A stretch of DNA of 64,000 bases from Neisseria zalophi (GCF_008807015.1 NZ_CP031700.1:1054001-1118000); one strand, 5' to 3'; positions 25,699-35,676 are shown, counted from the stretch's first letter. A program made the numbers and translations. The notes: generated by a model not told the origin, from the letters alone.

Positions 25699-26109
25699 TA
25701 TGACCTCCTGATTTGTGTTATGGTAAAAACTGATTTGGCTGGGTAAAAGTTATAATTTACTCTTGCTACATGCAGCAAACAAGGTATAGGCAGTAGCCGA
25801 TTTTTACAGTGCCTTTTTGTAGATAAATTGATTGTTTATATATAAACAATTGTTTTTATTGGTTAGTAGAGATTATTTAGATAGAAGTAAATTCAAATTA
25901 TGTTTAAATCTTTTACGCATAATTTATAAGAAAATTTACAATTTTCTGTCTGTCATTTTCTATCGTTATTTCCATTTTTAAAGCGAAGACCGGTGTTTAA
26001 CAGGCCGAATAAATTATCATATAATTTAATCGCTAATTGTAAGGTGATGGATGAAGGTCGTAATGAAATATGTGGCTTAACGGCGGAAATGGTTTTGATA
26101 GGATAAATT
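25699..26109. other. Divergent promoter region of the pyruvate oxidase gene and second dgkA
   Basis: This is 411 bp, AT-rich, with no DUS. It carries the strong AGGAGGTC ribosome binding site of the oxidase gene and a perfect 20-bp palindrome at 25831-25850. The right third (about 26030-26109) is more GC-balanced and acts as the leader of the second dgkA. No gene was recognised. Confidence 0.6.
25831..25850. promoter_or_regulatory. 20-bp perfect palindrome, candidate operator
   Basis: ATTGTTTATA is followed by its exact complement. It lies about 130 bp upstream of the pyruvate oxidase start codon, within promoter range once a leader is allowed for. Without a consensus match (it is not an FNR or Fur box) the bound regulator, if any, is unknown. 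Confidence 0.4.
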
Positions 26110-26514
26110 ATGTCGGATAAACAATACGCGCAAAAAGTAAAAGGGAAAAGCGGCTTCGGCCGCCTCCGGAAGGCCGTCGGTTATTCGAAAGACGGGTTAC
26201 GTGCCGCATACCGACATGAACGTGCATTCCGCCAGCTTATTTGGTTAAATGTGGTTTTGTTGACGGTGGCAGTGATATTGGATTTTGGCCCGGCAACCCG
26301 CATGATGTTGATTATTGCCTCGTTTTTATCGCTGATTGTCGAGTTATTCAATACCGCTATTGAAGCAGCAGTTGATCATACTTCTACCGCGCATCATGAG
26401 CTGGCCAAGCGTGCGAAAGATGCCGGCTCGGCTGCGCAAATGCTGGCGCTGGTCTTGTTGGCGGTTTTGTGGTTTATGGCACTTTGGCGGGAGTACGGCT
26501 TGAATATTTGGTAG
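26110..26514 (+). CDS. dgkA: Diacylglycerol kinase, second copy
   Basis: This 134-residue paralogue of the gene at 23418 aligns end to end: KAVGYSKDGLRAAYRHERAFRQL, FLSLIVELFNTAIEAAVDHTS, AKRAKDAGSAAQML. It retains the Glu of the RHERAFRQ segment and the EAAVD catalytic region and should therefore be active. It is closer to E. coli DgkA than is the first copy in the RAAYRHERAFRQ part. It may be co-transcribed with the PCuAC gene 69 bp downstream. Confidence 0.92.
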   Translation: MSDKQYAQKVKGKSGFGRLRKAVGYSKDGLRAAYRHERAFRQLIWLNVVLLTVAVILDFGPATRMMLIIASFLSLIVELFNTAIEAAVDHTSTAHHELAKRAKDAGSAAQMLALVLLAVLWFMALWREYGLNIW

Positions 26515-26583
26515 TCGGTCGATTGGCCGATATGGTTTTTCTATATTTAAATTGAAAATAAATCAATTAGGAGCATAAAGAAT

Positions 26584-27015
26584 ATGAAAAAATGGTTAGG
26601 TGCATGTGTATTGGCCGGTTTTTGCCAAGTGGCCGCAGCGGCCGGTATGGATATCGATGATGCTTGGGCGCGTGCAACGGTTGCCGGCATGAGTATGGGT
26701 GGTGCGTTTATGGAAATTACCAATGAAACCGGTAGCGATGATGTTTTGGTAGGTGCTTCCAGCCCGGTGGCTGAAAAGGTCGAATTGCACACGCATATTA
26801 ATGATAACGGTGTGATGCGGATGCGTGAGGTTCAAGGCGGCGTCGCTCTGCCTAGAAATAAAGAAGTCGAACTGAAGCCGGGTAGCTACCATATTATGTT
26901 TATGGGCTTGAAAGCCCCGTTGAAAGCAGGCGAGACATTCCCGTTAACATTAAGATTTAAAAAAGCCCAACCGCAAACGGTTCAAGTTGAGGTTAAAGCG
27001 GCAGCCAGCCGATAA
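26584..27015 (+). CDS. PCuAC-type periplasmic copper chaperone
   Basis: This 143-residue exported protein has a signal peptide (1-19, MKKWLGACVLAGFCQVAAAA) and a PCuAC domain. The Met/His copper motif is readable: AFMEITN, then His-Thr-His...MRMREV, and finally YHIMFMGL near the C-terminal side. This is the HX10MX21HXM pattern of proteins that deliver Cu(I) to the CuA or CuB site of terminal oxidases such as cbb3. A cytochrome cbb3 assembly gene (ccoS) also lies in the window, 11 kb away. A GC-rich terminator follows. Confidence 0.92.
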   Translation: MKKWLGACVLAGFCQVAAAAGMDIDDAWARATVAGMSMGGAFMEITNETGSDDVLVGASSPVAEKVELHTHINDNGVMRMREVQGGVALPRNKEVELKPGSYHIMFMGLKAPLKAGETFPLTLRFKKAQPQTVQVEVKAAASR

Positions 27016-27042
27016 TATTGTTATGCATAATGCTCATAGATA

Positions 27043-27078
27043 AAAAACGGTTCGGATAAAATTATCCGAACCGTTTTT
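27043..27078. terminator. Terminator between PCuAC gene and mpl
   Basis: A 17-bp perfect stem (AAAAACGGTTCGGATAA with its complement) with a 2-nt minimal loop lies in a convergent gap, flanked by A and T runs. It contains no DUS. Confidence 0.9.
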
Positions 27079-27091
27079 ATATGGATGGTGA

Positions 27092-28474
27092 TTACACAGC
27101 CAGTGCGGCCAATAGCTTATCGTGTATGCCGCCGAAGCCGCCATTACTCATTACTAAAATATGGTCGCCGCTACGTGCTTTGGCAACGATAGCTGCAACA
27201 AAGGCATCAAAGTCTTTATTGGTATGGAGTTTGCCGTCTAAAGGGGACAGGGCGGCGGCAACATCCCAATCCACGCCGCCTGTGTAGCAGAACACATAAT
27301 CGGCATCTTGCAGGCTTTCCGGTAGGGCGGCTTTCATGGTGCCGAGTTTCATGGTATTGGAACGTGGCTCCAAAACGGCAAGAATCCGTCCGTTAGTGCC
27401 GATTTTCTGACGCAGCCCGGCAACGGTTGTAGCAATGGCGGTAGGATGGTGGGCAAAGTCATCATATACGGTAATATTATTCACCGTGCCTTTGGTTTCC
27501 ATACGGCGTTTGACATTTTTAAATTCGCCCAATGCTTCGCAGGCCGTCTGAATATCTACGCCCACATGACGGGCTGCGGCAATCACGGCTAAGGCGTTCA
27601 TGCGGTTGTGTTCGCCGATAATATCCCAAGCGACATGGCCGACTTTTTGGCCGGAAAGCACAACATCAAAAGAGCCGTCGCTGGCCACTTGGCCTGTTTG
27701 CCAACCGCTTTCTATGCCGAATTTTTCTACCGGTGTCCAACAGCCTTTTTCTAAAGTATCGTTTAGATTTTGTTCGCTGCCGTTGGAAACAATCAGGCCG
27801 TCTGAAGGAATGGTGCGGACAAGATGGTGGAATTGGGTTTGAATGGCAGCCAAATCGGCAAAAATATCGGCATGATCAAACTCAAGGTTATTTAAGATGG
27901 CGGTACGTGGTCGATAATGAACAAATTTCGAACGTTTGTCGAAAAAGGCGGTATCGTATTCGTCGGCTTCAATCACGAAAAAAGGTGATTGGCCGGCAGG
28001 ATCTTGGCGGGGGGCTTGCGGCAAACGCGCGGATACGCTGAAGTTTTGCGGTACGCCGCCAATGAGAAAGCCGGGCGCCAAACCAGCAAATTCCAACACC
28101 CATGCCAACATGGAAGCCGTTGTGGTTTTGCCATGTGTTCCGGCCACGGCGAGCACCCAGCGGCTTTGTAATACATTTTCCGACAGCCATTGCGGGCCGG
28201 AAATATAGGGAAGGCCGCGGTTTAAAATGGCTTCGATTACATCCATACCCCGTTTGGCCACATTACCGATAACGTAAACATCCGCAGGAAACGCGTCTAA
28301 TTGGGCAGCATCGAAGCCTTCATGCACGTCAATACCTAAAGCTTCAAGCTGTGTACTCATCGGCGGATACATTTTGGCATCGCAACCCGTTACTTTAAAT
28401 CCGGCTTCTTTTGCAATCGCGGCCAAACCGCCCATGAAAGTGCCGCCGATACCGATAATGTGGATATGTTTCAT
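27092..28474 (-). CDS. mpl: Murein tripeptide ligase Mpl
   Basis: Mpl recycles peptidoglycan by ligating L-Ala-D-Glu-mDAP to UDP-MurNAc. The 460-residue Mur-ligase fold begins MKHIHIIGIGGTFMGGLA. It has the ATP loop VAGTHGKTTTASML (about 109-122), the EADEYDTAFFD segment and the late motifs YDDFAHHPTAI and LEPRSNTMKLG. The N-terminal GIGGTFMGGLAAIA distinguishes Mpl from MurC. Two DUS cores are embedded in coding sequence (near 27542 and 27798). Confidence 0.95.
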   Translation of the reverse strand: MKHIHIIGIGGTFMGGLAAIAKEAGFKVTGCDAKMYPPMSTQLEALGIDVHEGFDAAQLDAFPADVYVIGNVAKRGMDVIEAILNRGLPYISGPQWLSENVLQSRWVLAVAGTHGKTTTASMLAWVLEFAGLAPGFLIGGVPQNFSVSARLPQAPRQDPAGQSPFFVIEADEYDTAFFDKRSKFVHYRPRTAILNNLEFDHADIFADLAAIQTQFHHLVRTIPSDGLIVSNGSEQNLNDTLEKGCWTPVEKFGIESGWQTGQVASDGSFDVVLSGQKVGHVAWDIIGEHNRMNALAVIAAARHVGVDIQTACEALGEFKNVKRRMETKGTVNNITVYDDFAHHPTAIATTVAGLRQKIGTNGRILAVLEPRSNTMKLGTMKAALPESLQDADYVFCYTGGVDWDVAAALSPLDGKLHTNKDFDAFVAAIVAKARSGDHILVMSNGGFGGIHDKLLAALAV

Positions 28475-28542
28475 AATAAATTCTGAGTCAAAAATGGCTA
28501 TTATATAGCGAATAACCGATAACGGATAATTTACCTAATTAA

Positions 28543-28573
28543 CAGGCCGTCTGAAATATTATCAGACGGCCTG
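28543..28573 (-). terminator. DUS-pair hairpin downstream of the sodium symporter gene
   Basis: CAGGCCGTCTGA and its complement are separated by 7 nt, 40 bp beyond the stop codon of the minus-strand symporter gene and upstream of mpl. Confidence 0.7.
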
Positions 28574-28613
28574 CTTGTCTATGCCATATAGTGGTTAATA
28601 GTCTATGCTTTAA

Positions 28614-29966
28614 TTAGCCGATAAGTTGCTGCACAAATACAATAATCACACCGACAGGGGCAATCACACGGTAAATAAACTGCCAGATCTTAAAAGCACC
28701 GCCCAAACGCAGCTCATCGCGAATACTGTCTTGCTTCATAAACCAGCCCATAAAGACCACAATGGCAAAGCCGCTTAAGGGTAGAGTGAATTTGCTGGTA
28801 AAGACATCTAACAAGTCAAAAATATTCAAATCCATAATCTTAACGTCGCTCCATACATTGAATGACAATGCGGAAGCTACCCCCAACAGCCAAACCACGA
28901 TACCGGCAACCAATGTACTACCGACACGGTTCATGCGTGTACGTTCTTCAAGAAATTCAACAGACGATTCCAATAGGGAAATAGATGATGTTAATGCAGC
29001 AAAGCTTAATAGAAGGAAGAAAATCAAACCTAAAACCGTACCGCCGCTCATATTACCAAATGCAATTGGTAGGGTAACAAAAACAAGGCCGGGACCTGCT
29101 TCGGTATCCAAACCGTTGGCAAATACAATTGGGAAAATTGCCAAGCCTGCCAAGACGGCAATCGCCGTATCCAAAATCACCACAATAGCAGCAGAGCGCA
29201 ACAGATTGACTTCTTTACCAAGATAAGAACCGTAGGCCAACATAATACCCATACCCAAAGATAGGGTGAAGAAAGCGTGGCCTAGCGCAGACAGTAAAAC
29301 ATCGGCATTAATTGCACCCCAATCGGGTTTGAACAAGAAGCTGAGTGCTTCGCCAAAATGGCCGGTATTCGCACCATATATAACCAAAACACCTAAAAAT
29401 GCGGCCAGTAGCGGCATCATGATTTTAGAACCTCTTTCCAAACCACCTGTAACGCCTGCCGCTACAATAAAAATTGTTACAGCCATAAAAATAGTATGCC
29501 ATATCAGTAAGCCGGTGGGGTTGGCGAGCATAGATGTGAAAACAGCTCCGGTTTGCTCACCCGTCATACCGGAAAACAAGCCTGAACCTGCTTTAACAAT
29601 GTAGTTCATCGACCAACCGCCGATAACACTATAAAAAGACAAAATCAGATAGCCGCCCAAAGTGCCGGAAGCACCGATAATCGCCCATGCTTTGCTACGG
29701 CCTTCTTGTTGAGCAACTGTTTTCATGGCATCAATCGGGTTACGCTGCCCGCGCCGGCCGATTAGCCATTCGGCCGATAAAATCGGCAAGCCGATTAAAA
29801 CGATACAGGCCAAATAGGTAAACATAAAAGCAGAACCCCCGCTTTTACCCAACATATAAGGGAATTTCCAAATATTACCCAAGCCGACGGCGGAACCTAC
29901 CGCCGCTAAAATAAAGCCCAAACGGGAACCCCACTGGGCATGCGTATGTTTATGATTGCTAGTCAT
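28614..29966 (-). CDS. Neurotransmitter:sodium symporter (SNF) family transporter
   Basis: This 450-residue sodium-coupled amino-acid type transporter of the NSS/SNF (LeuT-fold) family starts at MTSNHKHTHAQWGSRLGF. The family hallmark AAVGSAVGLGNIWKFPYMLG lies in helix 1. About twelve hydrophobic helices and GMGIMLAYGSYL in helix 7 support the call. The start is placed at the ATG preceded by AGGATAC rather than at one 31 codons upstream, whose extra residues are not conserved-looking. Substrate (tryptophan, alanine, tyrosine or other) cannot be read. Confidence 0.9.
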   Translation of the reverse strand: MTSNHKHTHAQWGSRLGFILAAVGSAVGLGNIWKFPYMLGKSGGSAFMFTYLACIVLIGLPILSAEWLIGRRGQRNPIDAMKTVAQQEGRSKAWAIIGASGTLGGYLILSFYSVIGGWSMNYIVKAGSGLFSGMTGEQTGAVFTSMLANPTGLLIWHTIFMAVTIFIVAAGVTGGLERGSKIMMPLLAAFLGVLVIYGANTGHFGEALSFLFKPDWGAINADVLLSALGHAFFTLSLGMGIMLAYGSYLGKEVNLLRSAAIVVILDTAIAVLAGLAIFPIVFANGLDTEAGPGLVFVTLPIAFGNMSGGTVLGLIFFLLLSFAALTSSISLLESSVEFLEERTRMNRVGSTLVAGIVVWLLGVASALSFNVWSDVKIMDLNIFDLLDVFTSKFTLPLSGFAIVVFMGWFMKQDSIRDELRLGGAFKIWQFIYRVIAPVGVIIVFVQQLIG

Positions 29967-30333
29967 TTTTTTGTATCCTGTTTTTCTGATTTGAAACAGC
30001 TTCGGTTGAATATCGCAAAGATGATGCCGACAAAACCGGAGGTTGTTGTTACGCATCATGCCAGTAGGTGGAAAAATTTACAAGTATCAATCTTTAATAA
30101 CGCCAATTAACATTTATGATATTGGAAATAGAAAGTAATGGAAATACGGAGGATATTCTGCTAGAAACAGATAATACGTTTAAGTGTTATTGGCTTAGTG
30201 GCTAGTTAATGAAGAACAATATATGTTTGTTTTTCTTTTAAAATAAAGGCCGTCTGAATATTGTTCAGACGGCCTTTATTGAGAAACCGAGACAGAATAA
30301 TTGAAGATTTATGCAGCCCCGGTGGCAAGCGAC
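29967..30333. other. Gap between the symporter gene and ftsH
   Basis: This 367-bp region holds the leader and promoter of the symporter gene at its left and the ftsH terminator at its right. A 93-bp in-frame extension of the symporter frame exists but is not considered coding. No gene is visible. Confidence 0.6.
30242..30280 (-). terminator. DUS-pair terminator of rlmE-ftsH
   Basis: Seventeen-nt arms AATAAAGGCCGTCTGAA and complement enclose a 5-nt loop, 54 bp beyond the ftsH stop codon. Confidence 0.8.
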
Positions 30334-32340
30334 TTATTGGGTTTGGCTATCAGATGGAATATCGTTATTTCGTTGGATACTGCCCGAAGCCGGTAATTCA
30401 TGTGTAGGCTCGATAATATTATCCGTATTTTTTTCTTCATCTTCCGAAGAAGTCGGTTGGGACGGAGTATTATCTTCCGGACGGATATTATGGCTGTAAT
30501 CTTTAGGCGGGCTGGGTTGCTTGCCGGCCATAATTTCCAAAACTTGATCACGGTCGATGGTTTCCCATTCCATCAGTGCTTTACACATGGTTTCCATTTT
30601 ATCGCGATTTTCATCCAGAATTTTATAAGCAACGGCATATTGCTCATCTAAAATTCTGCGTACTTCTGCATCCACTTCCTGCTGGGTTTTTTCGGAAATG
30701 TGTTGCGAGCGGGTTACGGAGCGGCCTAAGAAGACTTCGCCTTCGTTTTCCGCATAGACCATAGCGCCCATTTTATCGCTCATGCCGAAGCGGGTCACCA
30801 TTTCACGGGCAATTTGTGTTGCGCGTTCAAAGTCGTTGGAGGCGCCGGTAGATACACGGCCGACAAAAATATCTTCGGCAATACGTCCACCATATAAAAT
30901 CGAAATTTGGCTCAGCATTTGATCTTTATACATACTGATTCTGTCGCGTTCCGGCAGCTGCCAAGTCAAACCTAATGCGCGTCCACGCGGCATAATGGTA
31001 ACCTTATGAACAGGATCGGTGAAATCCAAGCTCTCGGCCACAATGGCATGGCCTGACTCATGGTATGCGGTTGCACGTTTTTCATCTTCGTGCATTACCA
31101 TGGAACGGCGTTCGGGACCCATATAGATTTTATCTTTGGCATCTTCAAAATCGCTTTGGTCGACTTTGATTTTATTGCGGCGGCCGGCAAATAGAGCGGC
31201 TTCGTTTACCAAGTTGGCCAAGTCGGCACCGGAAAAGCCTGGTGTACCGCGTGCCAGGGAAACCAAATCTACCGATTCATCTAACGGCACTTTTTTGGCG
31301 TGTACTTTTAAAATCTGCTCACGGCCGCGGATGTCCGGCAGTGGTACGACCACTTGGCGGTCGAAACGTCCGGGGCGTTGTAAAGCAGGATCAAGTACGT
31401 CTGGGCGGTTGGTTGCGGCAATCACAATCACGGTTTGATTGCTTTCAAAACCGTCCATTTCCACCAAAAGTTGGTTTAATGTTTGTTCGCGTTCGTCATT
31501 ACCGCCACCCAAGCCGGCACCGCGTTGGCGGCCGACAGCGTCAATCTCGTCGATAAAGATAATACAGGGGGCATTTTTCTTGGCCTGTTCGAACATATCG
31601 CGAACACGGCTTGCACCTACGCCGACAAACATTTCAACGAAGTCCGAACCGGAAATACTGAAAAACGGCACTTGTGCTTCGCCGGCAATGGCCTTAGCGA
31701 GCAAAGTTTTACCGGTACCCGGGCTACCTGCCAGCAGGATGCCGCGCGGCACACGTCCGCCCAAGCTTTGATAGCGGTTAGGGGCTTTCAGATAGTCGAC
31801 AATTTCCTGAACTTCTTCTTTGGCTTCGTCGCAACCAGCTACGTCGGCAAAGGTTACTTTGTTTGTATCCTTATCCAGAAGCTTGGCGCGGCTCTTGCCG
31901 AAAGAGAAAGCGCCGCCTTTCCCGCCGCCGCCGGCCTGCATACGCATAAAGTAAAACCATGCGCCTATCAGCAAGATAACGGGCAACAGGCTGAAGAAAA
32001 CGCTAGCCAGCATGCTGGGTTTCTCTTCAGGAATGACTTTAACGCGTACTTTATGATCCAACAACGTCGGAACAAGGTTGTCGTCTAACGGTGCGTTAGT
32101 GAAAAATTGACTTTTATCGGTGCGCTCGCCTTTAATCAGGTAGCCTGCCAAACCGGAACCTTCAATGTTCACATTGGCGACTTCACCTTTATTGACTTGC
32201 TCGATAAATTGCGAATATTCGATTTGTTGGTTGCTTTCTTGTTTGTCACTAATGGCATTGAATGCTGCCATCAGGGCGACACCAAGTACCAGCCAAACCA
32301 AAACGTTTTTAAAAATATTCCCCACAGAAACAGGCTCCAT
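30334..32340 (-). CDS. ftsH: FtsH, membrane ATP-dependent zinc metalloprotease
   Basis: FtsH is the essential AAA+ protease of the inner membrane that degrades misfolded membrane proteins and regulators such as LpxC and sigma-32. The protein is 668 residues from the ATG giving [14 protein letters not shown]; a longer frame reaches the preceding gene but lacks a suitable start. Two N-terminal helices flank a periplasmic domain. AAA motifs are GSPGTGKT (Ser where Pro is usual), FIDEIDAVG, and the arginine-finger region [20 protein letters not shown]. The zinc site is HESGH. The C-terminal tail is Pro/Ser/Asp-rich and slightly longer than usual. It is co-transcribed with rlmE, 46 bp away. Confidence 0.97.
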   Translation of the reverse strand: MEPVSVGNIFKNVLVWLVLGVALMAAFNAISDKQESNQQIEYSQFIEQVNKGEVANVNIEGSGLAGYLIKGERTDKSQFFTNAPLDDNLVPTLLDHKVRVKVIPEEKPSMLASVFFSLLPVILLIGAWFYFMRMQAGGGGKGGAFSFGKSRAKLLDKDTNKVTFADVAGCDEAKEEVQEIVDYLKAPNRYQSLGGRVPRGILLAGSPGTGKTLLAKAIAGEAQVPFFSISGSDFVEMFVGVGASRVRDMFEQAKKNAPCIIFIDEIDAVGRQRGAGLGGGNDEREQTLNQLLVEMDGFESNQTVIVIAATNRPDVLDPALQRPGRFDRQVVVPLPDIRGREQILKVHAKKVPLDESVDLVSLARGTPGFSGADLANLVNEAALFAGRRNKIKVDQSDFEDAKDKIYMGPERRSMVMHEDEKRATAYHESGHAIVAESLDFTDPVHKVTIMPRGRALGLTWQLPERDRISMYKDQMLSQISILYGGRIAEDIFVGRVSTGASNDFERATQIAREMVTRFGMSDKMGAMVYAENEGEVFLGRSVTRSQHISEKTQQEVDAEVRRILDEQYAVAYKILDENRDKMETMCKALMEWETIDRDQVLEIMAGKQPSPPKDYSHNIRPEDNTPSQPTSSEDEEKNTDNIIEPTHELPASGSIQRNNDIPSDSQTQ

Positions 32341-32386
32341 AAAAGGGTAAAAGACAAATAAATTGTAAATCAGGCGGTATGTGTTG

Positions 32387-33007
32387 TCAGCGTTTATTTT
32401 TGCCCAATAAATAAATCTCACTGGAACGATTGCGAGAGGCTTGCGGTTTTCGGGTTTGCACGGATGTAAAAATTTCGCGCATGGCCGCCATATATTCTTG
32501 ATAACCGCTGCCCTGAAAAACTTTGACTAGAAAATTCCCGCCTTGTTTCAAATGGTTGGCGGCAAAATCCAAAGCCAGTTCGCATAAATAAAAACTGCGC
32601 GCCTGATCGGTTACGGCGTTTCCTGACATATTGGGTGCCATATCGCAAATTACAAGATCCAGCGGCCGGTTATCTAATAATGATTCGAATTCGGCCAAGA
32701 CGCTGTCTTCGCGAAAATCACCCTGAATAAACGACACACCTTCAACGGGTTCCATTGGCAAGATATCTAATGCAAATACATGGCCGCTCGAACCGACTAA
32801 TTGTGCGGCGGCTTGAGACCAGCTTCCCGGGGCGCTGCCTAGGTCGGCTAAAACTGTACCGGAGTTAATGAGTTTGTCTTTTTCATTGATTTCTAAAAGC
32901 TTATAGGCTGCGCGGGCGCGATAACCGTCTTTTTGGGCTTTATGCACATAATGATCGTTGACATGCTCGTTTAACCAAGCTTTAGAAGATTTTGAACGGA
33001 CAGACAT
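32387..33007 (-). CDS. rlmE: 23S rRNA 2'-O-methyltransferase RlmE (FtsJ)
   Basis: RlmE methylates U2552 of 23S rRNA. The 206-residue protein has FtsJ motifs: [17 protein letters not shown]-binding [15 protein letters not shown], the catalytic D...K pattern in [12 protein letters not shown] and NFLVKVFQG, and [12 protein letters not shown] at the end. The start [11 protein letters not shown] is chosen over an upstream ATG five codons earlier. It forms the conserved rlmE-ftsH pair, with yhbY divergent, as in E. coli. Confidence 0.96.
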   Translation of the reverse strand: MSVRSKSSKAWLNEHVNDHYVHKAQKDGYRARAAYKLLEINEKDKLINSGTVLADLGSAPGSWSQAAAQLVGSSGHVFALDILPMEPVEGVSFIQGDFREDSVLAEFESLLDNRPLDLVICDMAPNMSGNAVTDQARSFYLCELALDFAANHLKQGGNFLVKVFQGSGYQEYMAAMREIFTSVQTRKPQASRNRSSEIYLLGKNKR

Positions 33008-33105
33008 GAAATAACCACACAAATAAAAAATAGGATTGTACGTGATTTTTCCCCGTAAGGTGGTTGTTTCGCGTAGAATACGCTGCTTAATCTATTTATA
33101 GTTTT

Positions 33106-33399
33106 ATGTGTAAGAAAATGACCGATAAATTAACTACTCAAGAAATTGCCGCGCTCAAAGCGCGCGCGCATCATTTACATCCTGTTGTTATGGTAGGGCA
33201 GCAAGGCCTAACCGATGCCGTTATTCAGGAAACAGATACCGCGTTGACAGCTCATGAATTGATTAAAGTAAAAGTTGCCGGAGACGACCGTGCCGAACGT
33301 GTTGCCATCAGTGATGCTTTATGCGAAGCGGTCGGGGCGCAGTTGGTACAACATATCGGTAAGCTTTTGGTATTGTGGCGCCCTAATAAGGAAGTTTGA
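33106..33399 (+). CDS. yhbY: YhbY, CRM-domain RNA-binding protein
   Basis: This single-CRM-domain protein associates with pre-50S ribosomes. The 97-residue sequence contains LKARAHHLHPVVMVGQQGLTDAVI with the GxxG-like loop. ALTAHELIKVKVAGDDRAER and VQHIGKLLVLWRP then complete the fold. The start could be either ATG at the 5' end (MCKKMTDKL). The arrangement divergent from rlmE-ftsH matches other proteobacteria. A DUS-pair terminator follows. Confidence 0.94.
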   Translation: MCKKMTDKLTTQEIAALKARAHHLHPVVMVGQQGLTDAVIQETDTALTAHELIKVKVAGDDRAERVAISDALCEAVGAQLVQHIGKLLVLWRPNKEV

Positions 33400-33420
33400 T
33401 AGATACTTGCTTTAAAAATC

Positions 33421-33453
33421 ATAGGCCGTCTGAAAATATTTCAGACGGCCTAT
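33421..33453. terminator. DUS-pair terminator between yhbY and the DUF4149 gene
   Basis: Arms ATAGGCCGTCTGAA and complement have a 5-nt loop in a convergent gap. Confidence 0.8.
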
Positions 33454-33471
33454 TGTTATACATAAAATTGA

Positions 33472-33915
33472 TTAACGCTCTTCTAATGCAGTTAGGCGGA
33501 ATACCAGGATTAAGGCAAGCAGACTGCATGCCATATAAATAATGCTGGAAGTGCCATGCCATAGACCAAATGAACCGCCTACCAATGATAGCAGCCAATT
33601 TGATGTATTGGTTTTATACGCTTCGATAACAGGGGTGACCAAAAATTGATTGGCAATAATCAAAAGCAACAAGAGCATAATGGCTTTACCGCTGAATGAA
33701 CGGCCATAATTGTGTCGAGTGTTTTTCCTATTGGCGATATAGGCCAGTAGCCAAACCACAATGCCGATATAAGATGTGATATTAAATGAAATTCCGGCGA
33801 TATTGCCGGCTTGCATTTTATCTAAATGTTGGAATAACAGGGGAGCAAACAAATAGCCCGCAGACAATTGCAACCCCAACCATGCGCCAATCAATACTGC
33901 AATCCATTTTTTCAT
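33472..33915 (-). CDS. DUF4149-like membrane protein
   Basis: This 147-residue protein has four hydrophobic helices (about 5-25, 47-62, 75-97, 120-140). Conserved-looking features (GAWLGLQLSAGYLFAPLLFQHL, ITSYIGIVVWLLAY, SFGLWHGTSSIIYM) match what I recall of the DUF4149 family found near rlmE/ftsH/yhbY in beta-proteobacteria. The function is unknown. The start follows a GGGAAT-type site. Confidence 0.75.
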   Translation of the reverse strand: MKKWIAVLIGAWLGLQLSAGYLFAPLLFQHLDKMQAGNIAGISFNITSYIGIVVWLLAYIANRKNTRHNYGRSFSGKAIMLLLLLIIANQFLVTPVIEAYKTNTSNWLLSLVGGSFGLWHGTSSIIYMACSLLALILVFRLTALEER

Positions 33916-34086
33916 GGGTGATTCCCTTTATTTTTATTCACTTAAAATTAAATTTTTTGAAAGATAGCATGCAATAATCTTTTCAGGCAAGCGGCACTAA
34001 CGGGTGTCGTTATTGTTGCTGTATGGCAAAGACAAAAAAGTTAAATAATGTTATGCTTCAAACTTTATATTTATTGTGTGAAAGCA

Positions 34087-35649
34087 ATGAAAAAGCTCCT
34101 CATTTCTTTACTTGTCATCATTGTGTTGGTGTTTGCGGGTATGCCTTATTATCTTGGCCTGAAGGCCGAAGAAAGTCTGAATGCCCAACAGCAGATGCTT
34201 TCACAATCCGGTGTTTTAACAGTTGAATCCTATCAATATGAACGCGGTTGGTTTGGTGCTACGGAAACCATGGTGGTTCGTTTGAATCCGACATTGTTTC
34301 ATAACACCCAAAAATATCTGCCGGATAATATCAAAACATTATTAAAAGAGCCGGTAACCATTGTTAACCATATTAAGCACGGCCCGTTTGCTTCAGGTAT
34401 TTCCCCCGTTCGTGCTTATGTGGAGACCGAATTTCGATATCACCCCGATACTGAAAAAGTATTAACCCGATTTTTTGGTAAACAACAGCCGGTGCGGATG
34501 AACAATACTGTGTATTTGAACGGCAGCGGCAAGCTGGATATGACTGTTCCTGCTTTTGATTACGAAGAATTGTCGGGTATCAAGCTGAATTGGCAAGGTT
34601 TAACCGGAACGGTGGATTATCAAGCTGATTTTGCATCTTATATTCAAGATTATCTAATACCTGCCATCAATATTAAGTTGGCCGATAAAGGCGATATTGC
34701 AATGGAAAACCTGCATGTTCGGGCAGATACGGCTGACAGCAGCAACCAACTTGCCTTGGGCAGCAGCAGTTTGACACTGGATAAATTTTCTATGCAGTGG
34801 CAGGAAGGCTTTGACTACAATGTTAAAGCGAATGAGTTGGTGAATTTGGTTACCGATTTGCAAATCGGTGCCTTTATCAACCCGACCGGCACGGTGCCGC
34901 CTTCTAAAGTCGAAGTGGAAAAACTGAGCTTTAATACCGACACGCAAGAAGTGGAAGGGTGGGTCAACAGCAAGGGGCGTTTCCAATTCCAAACCTTAGT
35001 TTATGGCGAAGACCGCTACGGCCCGCTGGATATTAATGTTGCTGCCGAGCATCTTGATGCCCAAGGATTGTTGGCTATTAAAAATAAAATGGCCGAACTG
35101 GCAACTCAGGAAATGACTGAAGAGCAAGTTCAAAACGAAGTATTAAAAACGGTGAAAAACGAAGCGGCCGGTTTGTTTACCAAAAACCCTGTTCTCAAAG
35201 TGGAAACTTTCCATTTCACCATGCCGCAGGGCGATGTGGATGTAAAAGGCGAAGTTCGTTTTAACGGGCTGACTCAGGCGGATATGGACGATATCACTGC
35301 ATTGGTGAAAAAAATCGATGCCGAATTTGATATGAAAGTACCGCAAAAACTATTGGAAGATTTGGCTGTGAATCAGGCCAGCAGTCTGTTTAGTGTGAAT
35401 CCGGAAGACTTGGCGGCAGGGCGCGCCAGTATGGATGATATTAACGAAACACTGCAATTGATGGTTGAAAGCACCATCAGATCCATGGCAGGTGAACAGT
35501 ATCTGAGTTTAGATCAAGGCAATATCCAAACCAAAATCGAATTGGAACAAGGGCAGTTAAAACTGAACGGCAAGGTTTTTAAAACCGAGCCAGAGCCTGA
35601 GTTTACCGATGCGGATATGGTGCCGGAAGTTGCTGCTTCGGCGCCATAG
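34087..35649 (+). CDS. DUF945 (YdgA-like) exported protein
   Basis: This 520-residue protein has one N-terminal hydrophobic segment (MKKLLISLLVIIVLVFAGMP), a signal anchor or signal peptide. The large extracytoplasmic domain follows YLGLKAEESLNAQQQMLSQSGVLTVESYQYERGWFGATETMVVRL, the typical start of the DUF945/YdgA family. The rest is beta-rich repeats of polar strands. It is probably periplasmic or membrane-anchored; the function is unknown. The ATG chosen places MKKLL at the start; an upstream in-frame ATG would add 13 residues. Confidence 0.85.
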   Translation: MKKLLISLLVIIVLVFAGMPYYLGLKAEESLNAQQQMLSQSGVLTVESYQYERGWFGATETMVVRLNPTLFHNTQKYLPDNIKTLLKEPVTIVNHIKHGPFASGISPVRAYVETEFRYHPDTEKVLTRFFGKQQPVRMNNTVYLNGSGKLDMTVPAFDYEELSGIKLNWQGLTGTVDYQADFASYIQDYLIPAINIKLADKGDIAMENLHVRADTADSSNQLALGSSSLTLDKFSMQWQEGFDYNVKANELVNLVTDLQIGAFINPTGTVPPSKVEVEKLSFNTDTQEVEGWVNSKGRFQFQTLVYGEDRYGPLDINVAAEHLDAQGLLAIKNKMAELATQEMTEEQVQNEVLKTVKNEAAGLFTKNPVLKVETFHFTMPQGDVDVKGEVRFNGLTQADMDDITALVKKIDAEFDMKVPQKLLEDLAVNQASSLFSVNPEDLAAGRASMDDINETLQLMVESTIRSMAGEQYLSLDQGNIQTKIELEQGQLKLNGKVFKTEPEPEFTDADMVPEVAASAP

Positions 35650-35676
35650 AAATGGGATTGTGAAGCATAAACCATG

